Assembly (NCBI RefSeq): GCF_002998295.1
Contig: NZ_CP027226.1
Coordinates: 1,480,001 to 1,544,000 of the forward strand
Length of the DNA: 64,000 nucleotides
Source: Fastidiosipila sanguinis
GTDB taxonomy: Bacteria; Bacillota; Clostridia; Saccharofermentanales; Fastidiosipilaceae
Direction of reading: 5' to 3'
Shown here: piece by piece, positions 17,719 through 26,530 of the stretch
Layout of the letters: every line of letters begins with the position of its first letter
How positions within the stretch are numbered: position 1 is the stretch's first letter
Position numbers and translations under genes: made by a program
Notes under the pieces: generated by a model
Seen by the model: the letters and a program-made list of their open reading frames with translations, nothing else
What the model was told of the DNA's origin: nothing
Database searches by the model: none

Positions 17719-19266
17719 CTAACTCAAGTCATCCATAAAACCTGTTGCCACCCTATCTGCCATTCTCATTAAACGTCTGCCATCAATATTCTTGTACTGA
17801 GTTCCACCTGCCCAAACACCAAGAATAAAGGCATTGTTTAAACAGCCATATCTCTTACTAAGTATTCTATGGTTCGGCCAGTCCAAGTCTATATAATTCC
17901 CTTGAACATCTGACTTAATAATATTTCTGTCATAGAGATTCTTGAGTAATTTATTGTATTTTGCATTTTCTTTAATAGTTAAATCAAAACCAGCTGTGTT
18001 CAGTACATAATCGACTGTCACTACATCTTTATCTTCAGAACAAATGCTGAAGCTTCCATCTTCATTTGTTTTTATATCTTTTGTATTGTAAATAACTTCA
18101 ATATCTCCAGCTGCATAAGAATCCACAACTCTACTCAGAGTCTCAACAGGACCAGTCCCTCTAAATCTCCAATAAGGCTTCTCGTAATTTGCTAAATATC
18201 TATCTCTGTCACTGCCACTAAGCGCTGCAAAAATATCTGCATCCAAGTCATAGAAGCTATAGAAATATTCTATCAACTCAGCGAGTTCTTGATCATCGCT
18301 TTGTATTACTTTCTCAAGCTTATCCATTGTGAAAGGTGTCAGTTCTTTAAACTTAGCCATCTGGTCTAAACCTAGTCTATCTAAATCAGCTTGTACAGTT
18401 TTCACAAGTTCATCTAGGTCAATCAACCCATCACCAGAACTTAGTCTCTCCTCAATCCATTCCCAATCTACAGTTGATTGCAAATTCTTATCCGATTTAA
18501 CCTCTAAGGCAGGTATCTGAAAACCCTCGTCCAAAGTACAGAAATAAAGTTTCTTAACTAGAGGTTTCTCAAATTGGAAATATCTATAAGCATCTAGAGA
18601 TGAGGCTCCTGTACCAATAATTGCAACTCTATCTTCTTGCTTGATATCCGCCAATTTAACTTCCATTGGGTATATGTCTCTGATAAATTTTTCTTGACCA
18701 CTTAGCTTGTAATCATCTCTATACACTGGGTGACCTATACATAAGAAAATTGCATCATAGATTTTTTCGTTTAGTGATTCACTTACTGATTGTTTATCAG
18801 CCTTTAGTGATTCTGACAAGTCTGCTCCCTCATCTCGGAGAACTTCCCTAGAATATAGTTTGTAGCGTGGATCCGATTTATCCTCGTTTATTATAACCTC
18901 AACATCTTCCACATCAGCCCTGATAACTTCTACTTGTGGATGAGAAAAATCTTGAGAAAAACTTTGCTCAAGATAATCTCCAAAAGCTTCACGCTTCACC
19001 AAACCTTCAACACTGTAAGCAGTATCACTATGCTCGTCTACATAATCTTGGAAACCATATTCATTGCTAAAGTCCGTGCTCATACCACTTACCCTAGTAT
19101 TAATAACTTTTGTGTCTGTATCTCTAATATGCGGCATACCTTTGGACAACTCAGGACGCTTCTCATAAACATCTATATTGAAGTTTTCATTGAATTTCTC
19201 GTGATTAATTAAGCTCCTAAGAACTCTAGAACCAATTAGTCCACCACCAATAATTGCAATATTCAT
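17719..19266 (-). CDS. FAD/NAD(P)-binding protein (NAD_binding_9 type)
   Basis: 515 residues from the ATG at 19266, which has GGAGG five bases upstream; an in-frame TTG at 19278 overlaps that site and is not used. The N-terminus IAIIGGGLIGSRVLRSL is a dinucleotide-binding loop, and VAIIGTGASSLDAYRYF (about residue 222) is a second one. This is the arrangement of the YdhS/HpyO-like FAD-NAD(P)-binding family related to N-hydroxylating monooxygenases. The end motif FILGVWAGGTQ fits the flavin pocket of the family. The substrate is unknown. It is a single-gene unit, convergent with the insertion sequence. Confidence 0.85.
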   Translation of the reverse strand: MNIAIIGGGLIGSRVLRSLINHEKFNENFNIDVYEKRPELSKGMPHIRDTDTKVINTRVSGMSTDFSNEYGFQDYVDEHSDTAYSVEGLVKREAFGDYLEQSFSQDFSHPQVEVIRADVEDVEVIINEDKSDPRYKLYSREVLRDEGADLSESLKADKQSVSESLNEKIYDAIFLCIGHPVYRDDYKLSGQEKFIRDIYPMEVKLADIKQEDRVAIIGTGASSLDAYRYFQFEKPLVKKLYFCTLDEGFQIPALEVKSDKNLQSTVDWEWIEERLSSGDGLIDLDELVKTVQADLDRLGLDQMAKFKELTPFTMDKLEKVIQSDDQELAELIEYFYSFYDLDADIFAALSGSDRDRYLANYEKPYWRFRGTGPVETLSRVVDSYAAGDIEVIYNTKDIKTNEDGSFSICSEDKDVVTVDYVLNTAGFDLTIKENAKYNKLLKNLYDRNIIKSDVQGNYIDLDWPNHRILSKRYGCLNNAFILGVWAGGTQYKNIDGRRLMRMADRVATGFMDDLS

Positions 19267-19388
19267 TTTTACCTCCAAAGATGCGCTTATTCAGCTACTA
19301 AAAAATTTAAACCACGTATAATTTTAACAGTTGTATTAAAATAAATTCTATTAAAGTTATAAGGGATCTTGATTATAAGGATATTGAT

Positions 19389-19769
19389 ATGAAAAACTTT
19401 CTTAAAAAACATGCTGTTTTGTTAATTGCACTCTCAACCTTATTTATATTTTTAGCTAGTGCTTTTTATGTTTTTACCAGGCCACGTTTAATAGCAACTT
19501 CAATTTCTCATGATGGTAAATATACTCTGTCATTTATCGAGACAGAATCTCCTGTATTTTTTGGATCATCGGAAGTACGTGTATTGCTAGAAAAGCCTGA
19601 GAAGGAAAGACAAGAGCTCAACACCGAAATTTCTAATGACGGAAAATATTTGGACGAAGAAAACTGGAATGTCACCTGGAAAAAAGATTATGTCGAGGTT
19701 CTGCTTATTGGCGAGGAGCAAGGAGGTGAAGATTTACGTTTCTATTTCATTGATAAGCTAGAGAAGTAA
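19389..19769 (+). CDS. Small membrane-anchored protein of unknown function
   Basis: 126 residues. One N-terminal membrane segment (about 9-30, AVLLIALSTLFIFLASAFYV) is followed by a short extracellular beta-rich domain. The pattern SHDGKYTLSFIE ... WNVTWKKDYVEVLLIG resembles the DUF5412-like family of anchored proteins, though this is a judgement from pattern only. AAGGA lies nine bases before the ATG. It stands alone, divergent from the FAD protein. Confidence 0.65.
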   Translation: MKNFLKKHAVLLIALSTLFIFLASAFYVFTRPRLIATSISHDGKYTLSFIETESPVFFGSSEVRVLLEKPEKERQELNTEISNDGKYLDEENWNVTWKKDYVEVLLIGEEQGGEDLRFYFIDKLEK

Positions 19770-19802
19770 TTTACTGGTTTCATTTTTTCTACTAATTACT
19801 AC

Positions 19803-19857
19803 ATTGTTCCGCAAACACTCTGCTATTGTTCCGCAAATCATTATATTGTTCCGGAAA
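19803..19857. repeat. Three short direct repeats
   Basis: ATTGTTCCGCAAA occurs at 19803-19815 and 19825-19837, and ATTGTTCCGGAAA at 19845-19857, with start-to-start spacing of 22 and 20 bases. It lies between the 126-residue gene and the rpsI terminator. Function unknown. Confidence 0.8.
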
Positions 19858-19879
19858 CTGCTATAAAACTAATCACAAA

Positions 19880-19920
19880 CACAAAAAATCCCAGTGCACT
19901 GCTACAACTGGGATTTGATT
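19880..19920 (-). terminator. Terminator of the rplM-rpsI operon
   Basis: Perfect arms AAATCCCAGT (19886-19895) and ACTGGGATTT (19907-19916) enclose an 11-base loop. On the minus strand a T-run follows. Confidence 0.85.
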
Positions 19921-20003
19921 TTTTTGATATTTTGAAAATCTCTGAAAATTCCAATAAGTCTGAAACTTCCAATTTCGATATAGCAAGAATCCAAACAAAC
20001 GAA

Positions 20004-20426
20004 TTAACGTTTTGAGAATTGGCTTGCTTTACGAGCTTTCTTAAGACCATATTTCTTACGCTCTTTAACACGTGAATCACGGGTCAATAGACCGGCTTCC
20101 TTCAATGGTTTACGGTAAGAATCTGAATCTACTGCTAATAAAGCATTTGCGATACCGTGACGAACTGCACCAGCTTGTCCTGAGATACCACCACCAGTTA
20201 CACTTACAAATACATCAAATTTACCTGCTGTAGATGTTAATTTGAATGGTTGCTCTACGATTAATTCGTATGACTTCAATGGGAAGTATTCTTTTAATTC
20301 TTTGCCATTGATTTCATATTTTCCTGTACCAGGTAGCAAACGTACTTTAGCAACTGCTTCTTTACGACGACCTGTACCGTAGTAATATACTTGACCATGA
20401 GGAGCTTTCATTGTTGTTGATTTCAT
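20004..20426 (-). CDS. rpsI: 30S ribosomal protein S9
   Basis: 140 residues, slightly longer than the usual 130 because of an N-terminal extension before [17 protein letters not shown]. Family motifs are clear: [33 protein letters not shown], and the C-terminal [17 protein letters not shown] whose tail reaches the P-site tRNA. It follows rplM by 11 bases, the conserved order. A strong terminator closes the operon. Confidence 0.98.
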   Translation of the reverse strand: MKSTTMKAPHGQVYYYGTGRRKEAVAKVRLLPGTGKYEINGKELKEYFPLKSYELIVEQPFKLTSTAGKFDVFVSVTGGGISGQAGAVRHGIANALLAVDSDSYRKPLKEAGLLTRDSRVKERKKYGLKKARKASQFSKR

Positions 20427-20437
20427 CTGCTATCCTC

Positions 20438-20866
20438 CTATATTTCTAAAGTTTCAGGTTGTTGAGCTTCGTGTGGATGCTCTGCACCTGCGTATACTTT
20501 TAATTTCTTGATTTGTGCACGACCTAATTTACTCTTAGGTAGCATGCCCTTAACTGCTAATTCAATTAATTTCTCAGGTTTACGTTGTACTAATTCGCTG
20601 TAACGAATTTCTTTCAAACCACCTGGGTGTCCTGTGTGGTAACGGTAGAATTTATCTCTCCACTTATTACCTGTTAATTCAACTTTTTCTGCATTAATTA
20701 CTACTACAAAATCACCTGTGTCCATTGATGGTGTGTAAGTTGGTTTATTTTTTCCCATTAAAATTGTAGCAATTTCAGTAGACAAACGACCTAGAGTCTT
20801 GCCTTCTGCATCTACAAGATACCATTTGCGTTCAACATCAGCTGCTTTTACAAATTCTGTACTCAT
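20438..20866 (-). CDS. rplM: 50S ribosomal protein L13
   Basis: 142 residues with family motifs [46 protein letters not shown] and [12 protein letters not shown]. Two ATGs are adjacent (20869 and 20866). The ribosome binding site AAGGAGG is only three bases from the first and six from the second, so the second is preferred. It is the first gene of the rplM-rpsI operon and is preceded by a clear promoter and a possible structured leader. Confidence 0.98.
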   Translation of the reverse strand: MSTEFVKAADVERKWYLVDAEGKTLGRLSTEIATILMGKNKPTYTPSMDTGDFVVVINAEKVELTGNKWRDKFYRYHTGHPGGLKEIRYSELVQRKPEKLIELAVKGMLPKSKLGRAQIKKLKVYAGAEHPHEAQQPETLEI

Positions 20867-20902
20867 CATGCCCCTCCTTTTTTATTTCTTTAATTTTAGT
20901 TT

Positions 20903-20936
20903 AAAGCACTTAAATACGCACTTCTATTGAAATGCT
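20903..20936 (-). promoter_or_regulatory. Possible L13-type autoregulatory leader
   Basis: In the rplM 5' untranslated region (minus strand), GCATTTC can pair with GAAGTGC across an AATA loop, and alternatively with the nearby AAGTGCTT. Two mutually exclusive pairings of this kind suggest an mRNA control element. Firmicute rplM often carries an L13 leader, but I cannot confirm a match to that family by eye. Confidence 0.35.
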
Positions 20937-20941
20937 TGTCT

Positions 20942-20969
20942 ATTCTATCATCTAAAAATTATCTGTCAA
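20942..20969 (-). promoter_or_regulatory. rplM: Promoter of rplM-rpsI
   Basis: A consensus TTGACA (20964-20969, minus strand), a 16-base spacer and TAGAAT (20942-20947) lie 75 bases upstream of the start codon. Confidence 0.75.
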
Positions 20970-21052
20970 GACTTTTTTGATTTTTCGCACTGAAACTTCA
21001 CTTTTCTCTCGTTTTCTCTCATTTTCTCTTGTTTTCGTGAAAAGTATTTTAA

Positions 21053-24000
21053 TTAGTCTTGATTATCATCAGATTTCTTCCACTGAATATCAGCATCAGT
21101 GTCAGCAAGATTATCGAGAGCATTTTCTGCCTCTACTTCATTCTTTTCTGTTTCGGCTTCTTCTACTTTTTCATATTCTGCTGATTCTGCTATTTCATCA
21201 CGCTCTGCTGATTCTGCTTCTACTTCTTGCTCTGCTGATTCAAGCTCAGTTTGTAAATTTTCAGAGAGTTCAGGTGCTTGTCTCACAATAACATTGTCTG
21301 CAACTTTTGCTTCGTCAACTTCTATAGCATCAAATTCGCCTGACTTATCTTTCAGGTATTTATTTATACCTTTCATCAATGAATCAATCTCACGTTCACG
21401 CAAAGCTTTTTGCTCAAGCTCATAATAAATTTCATTACTATCCGCTATACGTAGCTTATAATTCTTACTCTCATAAGCTCTGGCTTTTTCTAAAGCGTTC
21501 GCAGACGCTAGTAATTCTTCTGCTTCTCTAATTTCTTGAGCTACAACTGCAGTCTCACCATCTTTTCTAACTCTCTCAGATTCGACAAGTAAATCATCTG
21601 AATTTTCATTTTCCAATTTCAAAGATTCAATAAAACTGTAAGCTTCTCTATATTCAGCATATAAGTTATTCTTCAACTCAATATAATTAGAAACTCTTTC
21701 TTTATCTTTTTTGACAATGTAAAGTTTTCTAATTAAGCATAAGACTAATAATAAGATCAATCCGCCTATAGACATTGTTAATCCTAGTTCAAACCCTCTA
21801 GGCACAAAAACTAATTTCAGCTCGTGCTCTCCGGCCTCAGTAGGAACACTCAACAACGCTGTCTCTGCGATTGATTCTATCTTGACTTCTTCACCATCAA
21901 TATAAGCTTTCCAAGAGCTATCGTAAGGGATATTCAAGAATAGGTTACCATCAGTTTTTGCATTATATTTTGCTACCAATGAATTAGCATTCCACTCTTG
22001 CACATCAACTTCTTGTTCTTTAATACTACTAATGACACGTTCATACTTAGCTTTATCAACAGTTGCGGCATATACAGTAACTGCACTTGCTTTGTCCTTA
22101 TCTTGTTCAATGCTAAAGTTTACTTCATCTCCAGCAGCAACATATCCAACGTCAAAAGTCTCAATCCAATGGATATTTCGAGCTTCAGCTTGACGTACAG
22201 TTCCTGACCTACCTTTCTTAACTTCTTCATCATTAGTTGTTTCATTGACTCGTACTTTAACTCGCATGTCTTTGCTTGTTTCAATTGCAAGATACAAGAA
22301 TTGATCTTCTTTCACATCTATCTTGAAGTTCATTAGACCAGAAGCATTGAAATCTTCAGGTGTTATCGTTACACCTGAGTCACCAGAACCACTAGCTGGA
22401 CCGAAGTTATAACCATTTACGACTTCTGGATCTACATGTTCAAATAAACCTTCTTCGCCCAAGGCTTTTAACAAGCTGTTCCAGTTTGAAAATGGTGAGC
22501 TATCTGTTGGGTTCCAGAATTTAAGTTCTGGTCCTGCTGCAGCACCTACCTCAAGTGCATGAGGATTTTTTAGAAGAGTCATATCGTTATATTCTTCTAC
22601 TTTTTCCAGAGAAGTATCTCTACTTGCACCATTTTTCAAGAGCAGATATTTCATACCCAAGAGCGAGTTACCAACGTTGGTAGAATCAACATATTTATAA
22701 CTATTAATATTATTACCGTGGAAAGCTAATTTCTTCATTAGCTTAGCTGTAGCTTCTCTACTAGTTGAACTAAATAGAGTAATTCCTGGATAACCATAGA
22801 GAGCACCATCGTTGGTAGTCTTTTGTGGCTTAACTTCCATACGGAAAAAGTCACCATTCTCTTGCTCTTTGGCAACATCTATTAACTGTCCAACATCGTG
22901 CATATCATCTACAAAACTAGATCTTCTAGTGTAAACTTCATTTTCTCCTATTGTGTATATAGTCATGAAGCTATTTACTATTAACTCACTAATAATAATG
23001 ATTCCTAGAAGCAAGCTTGCAGTACGGAAATTTCTAGCTTTTCTAAATCCTGCAAACATTGCTAAATAAACTATAAAGTACAAGATATTAATAAAAGCAT
23101 TTTCTCTGCTGACATTATCGTTAAGTTTTTCTGCTAATACCACAAATAAGATGGCACCGGCAGATATCATCATTAAAGTCTTGGCGGAGTACTCTCTGAT
23201 AACGGTTAAGGTTCTAAACATTATCAATAGGAGTACAAATGAAAATAAGAATGCATATCTATAAGGAAGTTGGTTTGGATAGTGCATACCGTGCCAGAAA
23301 AAGTCTAAGAAATTATTATTAAAGCTTATATATAAGAATCCTAATAAAGCTAGATGACTAATCTTCTCTCCATTACCAATCTTGTTAGCGAATACATAGA
23401 GTGGCAAGAAGATGAAAGCTAAAATGCCAACATAAATATTAGGTAGTCCACTACGAATGTCAGGGCTCATATTCATCAAGCCTCTAGACATGAAGTCAAA
23501 AGCATCGAAATTAATGCGCATATCACTTGGCCAAGCATCGCCTGCTGCAGATGTATCAACTAATGATAAGGCTGTTGGTAATAACATCACTGCACTAATG
23601 GCCAATGCAATTACTGTAAACAAAGCAAACTTGCTAAATACAGGCCAGAATTTAACATTCAAGAGTTTGTATTCTAATTCACTCTTTCGATATTCAGCTT
23701 CATTATCTACGCTATATTCTTCCTCATATGGGTTGATTAAACTGTCTTCATTAATGACACCATGCTTTGCATAAGCTAAATCGGATTTTAACTGTTGAGC
23801 TTCTGATTTCGCAGTGAAATATGCTACGAAGAAATAACACGCCACGAACAAACATACAAAGAAAGCCAAGTAGTAGTTAATTATCAGTGCCATTGCCAGG
23901 CTAATTATATAAGTTGTAAATTTACTTTCTCTAATAGCCTTATTTACGCCAAGTATAATTATTGGAAGTAAGACTATAACGTCTAACCACATAATATCCC

Positions 24001-24547
24001 ATGAATATGTCAAGTTGAAACCATTAAGTGCATAAGCAGTAGCCAATATTATTATAAAAATATCTGTACTTTTATCATCTGCTTTACTTAATCTGACTTC
24101 TCTTCTAGACCTTATAGTGGCTGAACCTAAACGCTTCGCTGGCCCTTCATAGAGCATATACGCAAATGTTAAGCCTGATAAACCAATCTTGGTAACAGTA
24201 AGGAAGGTCACTGCTTCAGTGATATGTTCAAGAGGGAATAATACTAATAATAAATTAAGAGGTGAGGCAGCGTAATATGCTGTCAAAGCATAAAAGTTTG
24301 TTCCCATTCCAACTGACCAAGAATAGAATATATTTTCACCAGATAATAACTTGCGACGTAGTTCCGCCAAGAAGGATACATACTGATGATATAAGTCGAT
24401 TGTCAAAGGAGTTCTATCACCTGCAGGATAGAATTGCATCAACATATACGTTACTGTCATTATTATTGCTGGAATAAAGAACGCCAAAGTTAGTATAAAT
24501 ATCTTCTTATTACGTTCTACTTTTCTTTGCTTTTTCACAATTTCCAT
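21053..24547 (-). CDS. YfhO family membrane protein
   Basis: 1164 residues. A cytoplasmic start rich in Lys/Arg is followed by about a dozen membrane segments (residues 16-520). The family signature sits in the first outer loop: DLYHQYVSFLAELRR and FYSWSVGMGTNFY. A large extracellular domain (about 540-890) precedes the final membrane span (LGLTMSIGGLILLLVLCLI). Residues about 920-1164 form a long cytoplasmic, Glu/Ala-rich helical tail, longer than in YfhO itself. YfhO proteins are GT-C-like; in Bacillus and Listeria they take part in glycosylating lipoteichoic or teichoic acid. A wall-polymer glycosylation role is inferred. It is probably a single-gene unit. Confidence 0.88.
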   Translation of the reverse strand: MEIVKKQRKVERNKKIFILTLAFFIPAIIMTVTYMLMQFYPAGDRTPLTIDLYHQYVSFLAELRRKLLSGENIFYSWSVGMGTNFYALTAYYAASPLNLLLVLFPLEHITEAVTFLTVTKIGLSGLTFAYMLYEGPAKRLGSATIRSRREVRLSKADDKSTDIFIIILATAYALNGFNLTYSWDIMWLDVIVLLPIIILGVNKAIRESKFTTYIISLAMALIINYYLAFFVCLFVACYFFVAYFTAKSEAQQLKSDLAYAKHGVINEDSLINPYEEEYSVDNEAEYRKSELEYKLLNVKFWPVFSKFALFTVIALAISAVMLLPTALSLVDTSAAGDAWPSDMRINFDAFDFMSRGLMNMSPDIRSGLPNIYVGILAFIFLPLYVFANKIGNGEKISHLALLGFLYISFNNNFLDFFWHGMHYPNQLPYRYAFLFSFVLLLIMFRTLTVIREYSAKTLMMISAGAILFVVLAEKLNDNVSRENAFINILYFIVYLAMFAGFRKARNFRTASLLLGIIIISELIVNSFMTIYTIGENEVYTRRSSFVDDMHDVGQLIDVAKEQENGDFFRMEVKPQKTTNDGALYGYPGITLFSSTSREATAKLMKKLAFHGNNINSYKYVDSTNVGNSLLGMKYLLLKNGASRDTSLEKVEEYNDMTLLKNPHALEVGAAAGPELKFWNPTDSSPFSNWNSLLKALGEEGLFEHVDPEVVNGYNFGPASGSGDSGVTITPEDFNASGLMNFKIDVKEDQFLYLAIETSKDMRVKVRVNETTNDEEVKKGRSGTVRQAEARNIHWIETFDVGYVAAGDEVNFSIEQDKDKASAVTVYAATVDKAKYERVISSIKEQEVDVQEWNANSLVAKYNAKTDGNLFLNIPYDSSWKAYIDGEEVKIESIAETALLSVPTEAGEHELKLVFVPRGFELGLTMSIGGLILLLVLCLIRKLYIVKKDKERVSNYIELKNNLYAEYREAYSFIESLKLENENSDDLLVESERVRKDGETAVVAQEIREAEELLASANALEKARAYESKNYKLRIADSNEIYYELEQKALREREIDSLMKGINKYLKDKSGEFDAIEVDEAKVADNVIVRQAPELSENLQTELESAEQEVEAESAERDEIAESAEYEKVEEAETEKNEVEAENALDNLADTDADIQWKKSDDNQD

Positions 24548-24739
24548 AGTTCTTCCTCAATTTTCTTGAAATTTTTTCTTGAAAGTCTATTCATTCTTGA
24601 AATTCTATTCTCTAATAGAATACATGCTTTTATCAGAAAAAATTATTAAATTTTCTGCATTTCTTTTTGTATTTTGTTTTTCTGTATCTAGCTTTTTCTA
24701 CATCTCGCCTTTTCAGCATTACACTTTTTAATTATTATT

Positions 24740-25666
24740 CTAATTTTCTAATTCAGTCTTAATTGAAGCTATCATTTTTTTCAGTTCATTCTTGGGTAAA
24801 TTGCTTTTGTCCTGCAACTCTAAGAGAATGGTTTTGCTTGTCTTATCTGCCTTAAGTGCTTCTTCAATTTGCTCTTTCAAATCCTGCTCTTCATTTATAC
24901 TCTGAGCTGCTTCTTCTGCAGCACTTGTTTTTCCAAGTAGCAAAACAAATTCTCCTCTAATCTTATTTTCCGAATAATATTCAATAATATTTTCTACAGT
25001 GTCTCTAATTACTTCTTCATATCTTTTTGTAAGTTCACGACCAACTACAAGTTCTCTTTGTCCAAATCCTGCTGCAACTAAATCATTTAAAGTTTGTAAT
25101 AGTCTATGTGGTGCTTCATAAAGAACTGTAATACCCCTATAATTCTTAATATCTTGTAGGAGTTCATGTTTATCAGATTCTTTCTGTGGCAAAAAACCAA
25201 CAAATCTAAAATCATCTGCTGGCAACCCACCCAAACTAACTATCGCTATACTTGCTGACGGTCCTGGGACTACTCTAACTTCCAAACCAGCATCTAAACA
25301 AGCATCAACAAGCTCTACTCCTGGATCTGAAATAGTAGGCATACCGGCATCTGAGATTTGAGCTATAGACTTGCCTGACTCCAAATCAGCAATTACATTT
25401 TCTATACGTGAACGAAAATTATGTTGATGAAAACTTAGGTAATGTGGCTTAATTCCAAAAGGCAAAAGCAATTCTGAACTGGTCCTAGTATCCTCTGCTA
25501 GGACTGTATCAACTTGAGCTAATGTACTTAGAGCTCTTACGGAAATATCTCCTAAATTCCCTATAGGAGTCCCAACTATGTAAAGAACTCCAGGCTCTAC
25601 CTCAGTACTCTCCCATATTTCTTGTAATTTCTTTTTTGGAAAACTTTCAATAAAATCATCTCTCAT
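24740..25666 (-). CDS. rsmI: 16S rRNA (cytidine1402-2'-O)-methyltransferase
   Basis: 308 residues. The tetrapyrrole-methylase fold starts with GVLYIVGTPIGNLGDISVRAL (about residues 25-45), then LAEDTRTSSELL, AQISDAGMPTISDPG and VVPGPSASIAIVSLGGLP, the full RsmI signature set. It methylates the ribose of C1402 in 16S rRNA using S-adenosylmethionine. The C-terminal 40 residues are a Lys/Glu-rich helical extension. It begins six bases after the trmN6-like gene ends; the pair is also adjacent in Bacillus (yabB, yabC region). Confidence 0.96.
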   Translation of the reverse strand: MRDDFIESFPKKKLQEIWESTEVEPGVLYIVGTPIGNLGDISVRALSTLAQVDTVLAEDTRTSSELLLPFGIKPHYLSFHQHNFRSRIENVIADLESGKSIAQISDAGMPTISDPGVELVDACLDAGLEVRVVPGPSASIAIVSLGGLPADDFRFVGFLPQKESDKHELLQDIKNYRGITVLYEAPHRLLQTLNDLVAAGFGQRELVVGRELTKRYEEVIRDTVENIIEYYSENKIRGEFVLLLGKTSAAEEAAQSINEEQDLKEQIEEALKADKTSKTILLELQDKSNLPKNELKKMIASIKTELEN

Positions 25667-25671
25667 CGCTT

Positions 25672-26529
25672 CTACACCTCACTATAATAAGCTGCTACTT
25701 CATCAGTATACTCTCCAGCCTTATTATAAATGACCAAATCCTTGCCCCATTCGAAACTGCGCTTCTTACCCTTAGATAAAGCTAGCAAAAATACTTTTAC
25801 CTTGGCATCATGTTTAGGCAAAACAGCACGTAGATAATAGGGATACAGCTGATATTTGCTCGCAATATTTATTGTCTCAACTAGACGTTCCGGCCTATGC
25901 AACAAAGCCATTTTGCCAGAATATTTAAGTGACTTGCTAACGAATTTCATGTAGTCATCCAAGGTCAAAAAAATCTCATCTCTAGCTGCACTTACTTCAA
26001 GTTCAGAAGTAATGCTCAGATCTCTAGATGGTCCTGAATTTTGCTTAAAATATGGTGGGTTACAAATAGCCAAGTCAAATTGTTCTTGGTAGTGCAAGTC
26101 AGCAAGCTCAGTAGAGTCAGAATTAGCCAAAGCTTGAATATCCGCTCTTACTGCCTGGAAACGTTTATCTAGATTGTTCATTTTCAAGTTGGCTTTGAGA
26201 AGTTCATATGGTCGTTCCATTAACTCTATTGCCACTCCTTGAGAATTAGGGAAATGAGCTGAACTCAAGACTGTCAATATTCCTGCCCCAGCTCCAGGAT
26301 CTAGTATATTAAGTTGAGATTTACCATTCTCTAAACTTTTCATCTCAGCTTTATTAATTAAACTTTTTGCAAAATTGACTAGGAAAATTTGTTCATTCCC
26401 ATAACGAAAACTATCTTCTAGTTGAAAATATAATAGACCTGCTCGCTCCAAATTTTCCAAACGCAAGCCTGGATAATCTTTGATTTTCTTCATATATTCA
26501 GGAACTTGCTCACGTCTATCTGGAGTCAT
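25672..26529 (-). CDS. tRNA1(Val) adenine-37 N6-methyltransferase-like (YabB/TrmN6 family)
   Basis: 285 residues. Rossmann-type methyltransferase: the S-adenosylmethionine loop is ILDPGAGAGILTVL (about residues 77-90), and the adenine/amine-methylation motif is AICNPPYF (about 154-161). Opening residues GLRLENLERAGLLYFQLEDSFRYGNEQIFLVNFA fit the TrmN6 family (read as two joined segments). It probably methylates an adenine in tRNA. It lies one base after murJ and six bases before rsmI, within one dense operon. Confidence 0.88.
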   Translation of the reverse strand: MTPDRREQVPEYMKKIKDYPGLRLENLERAGLLYFQLEDSFRYGNEQIFLVNFAKSLINKAEMKSLENGKSQLNILDPGAGAGILTVLSSAHFPNSQGVAIELMERPYELLKANLKMNNLDKRFQAVRADIQALANSDSTELADLHYQEQFDLAICNPPYFKQNSGPSRDLSITSELEVSAARDEIFLTLDDYMKFVSKSLKYSGKMALLHRPERLVETINIASKYQLYPYYLRAVLPKHDAKVKVFLLALSKGKKRSFEWGKDLVIYNKAGEYTDEVAAYYSEV

Positions 26530-26530
26530 A

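Noticed and set aside
21000-21048. Short TTTTCTCTC tandem repeats after yfhO
   Set aside because: Simple low-complexity sequence; the possible ACTTTTC/GAAAAGT stem has no U-tract, so not called a terminator.
24602-24621. ATTCTATT-CTCT-AATAGAAT hairpin upstream of yfhO
   Set aside because: AT-only 8-bp stem in AT-rich DNA, with no T-run and no clear role; it could arise by chance.
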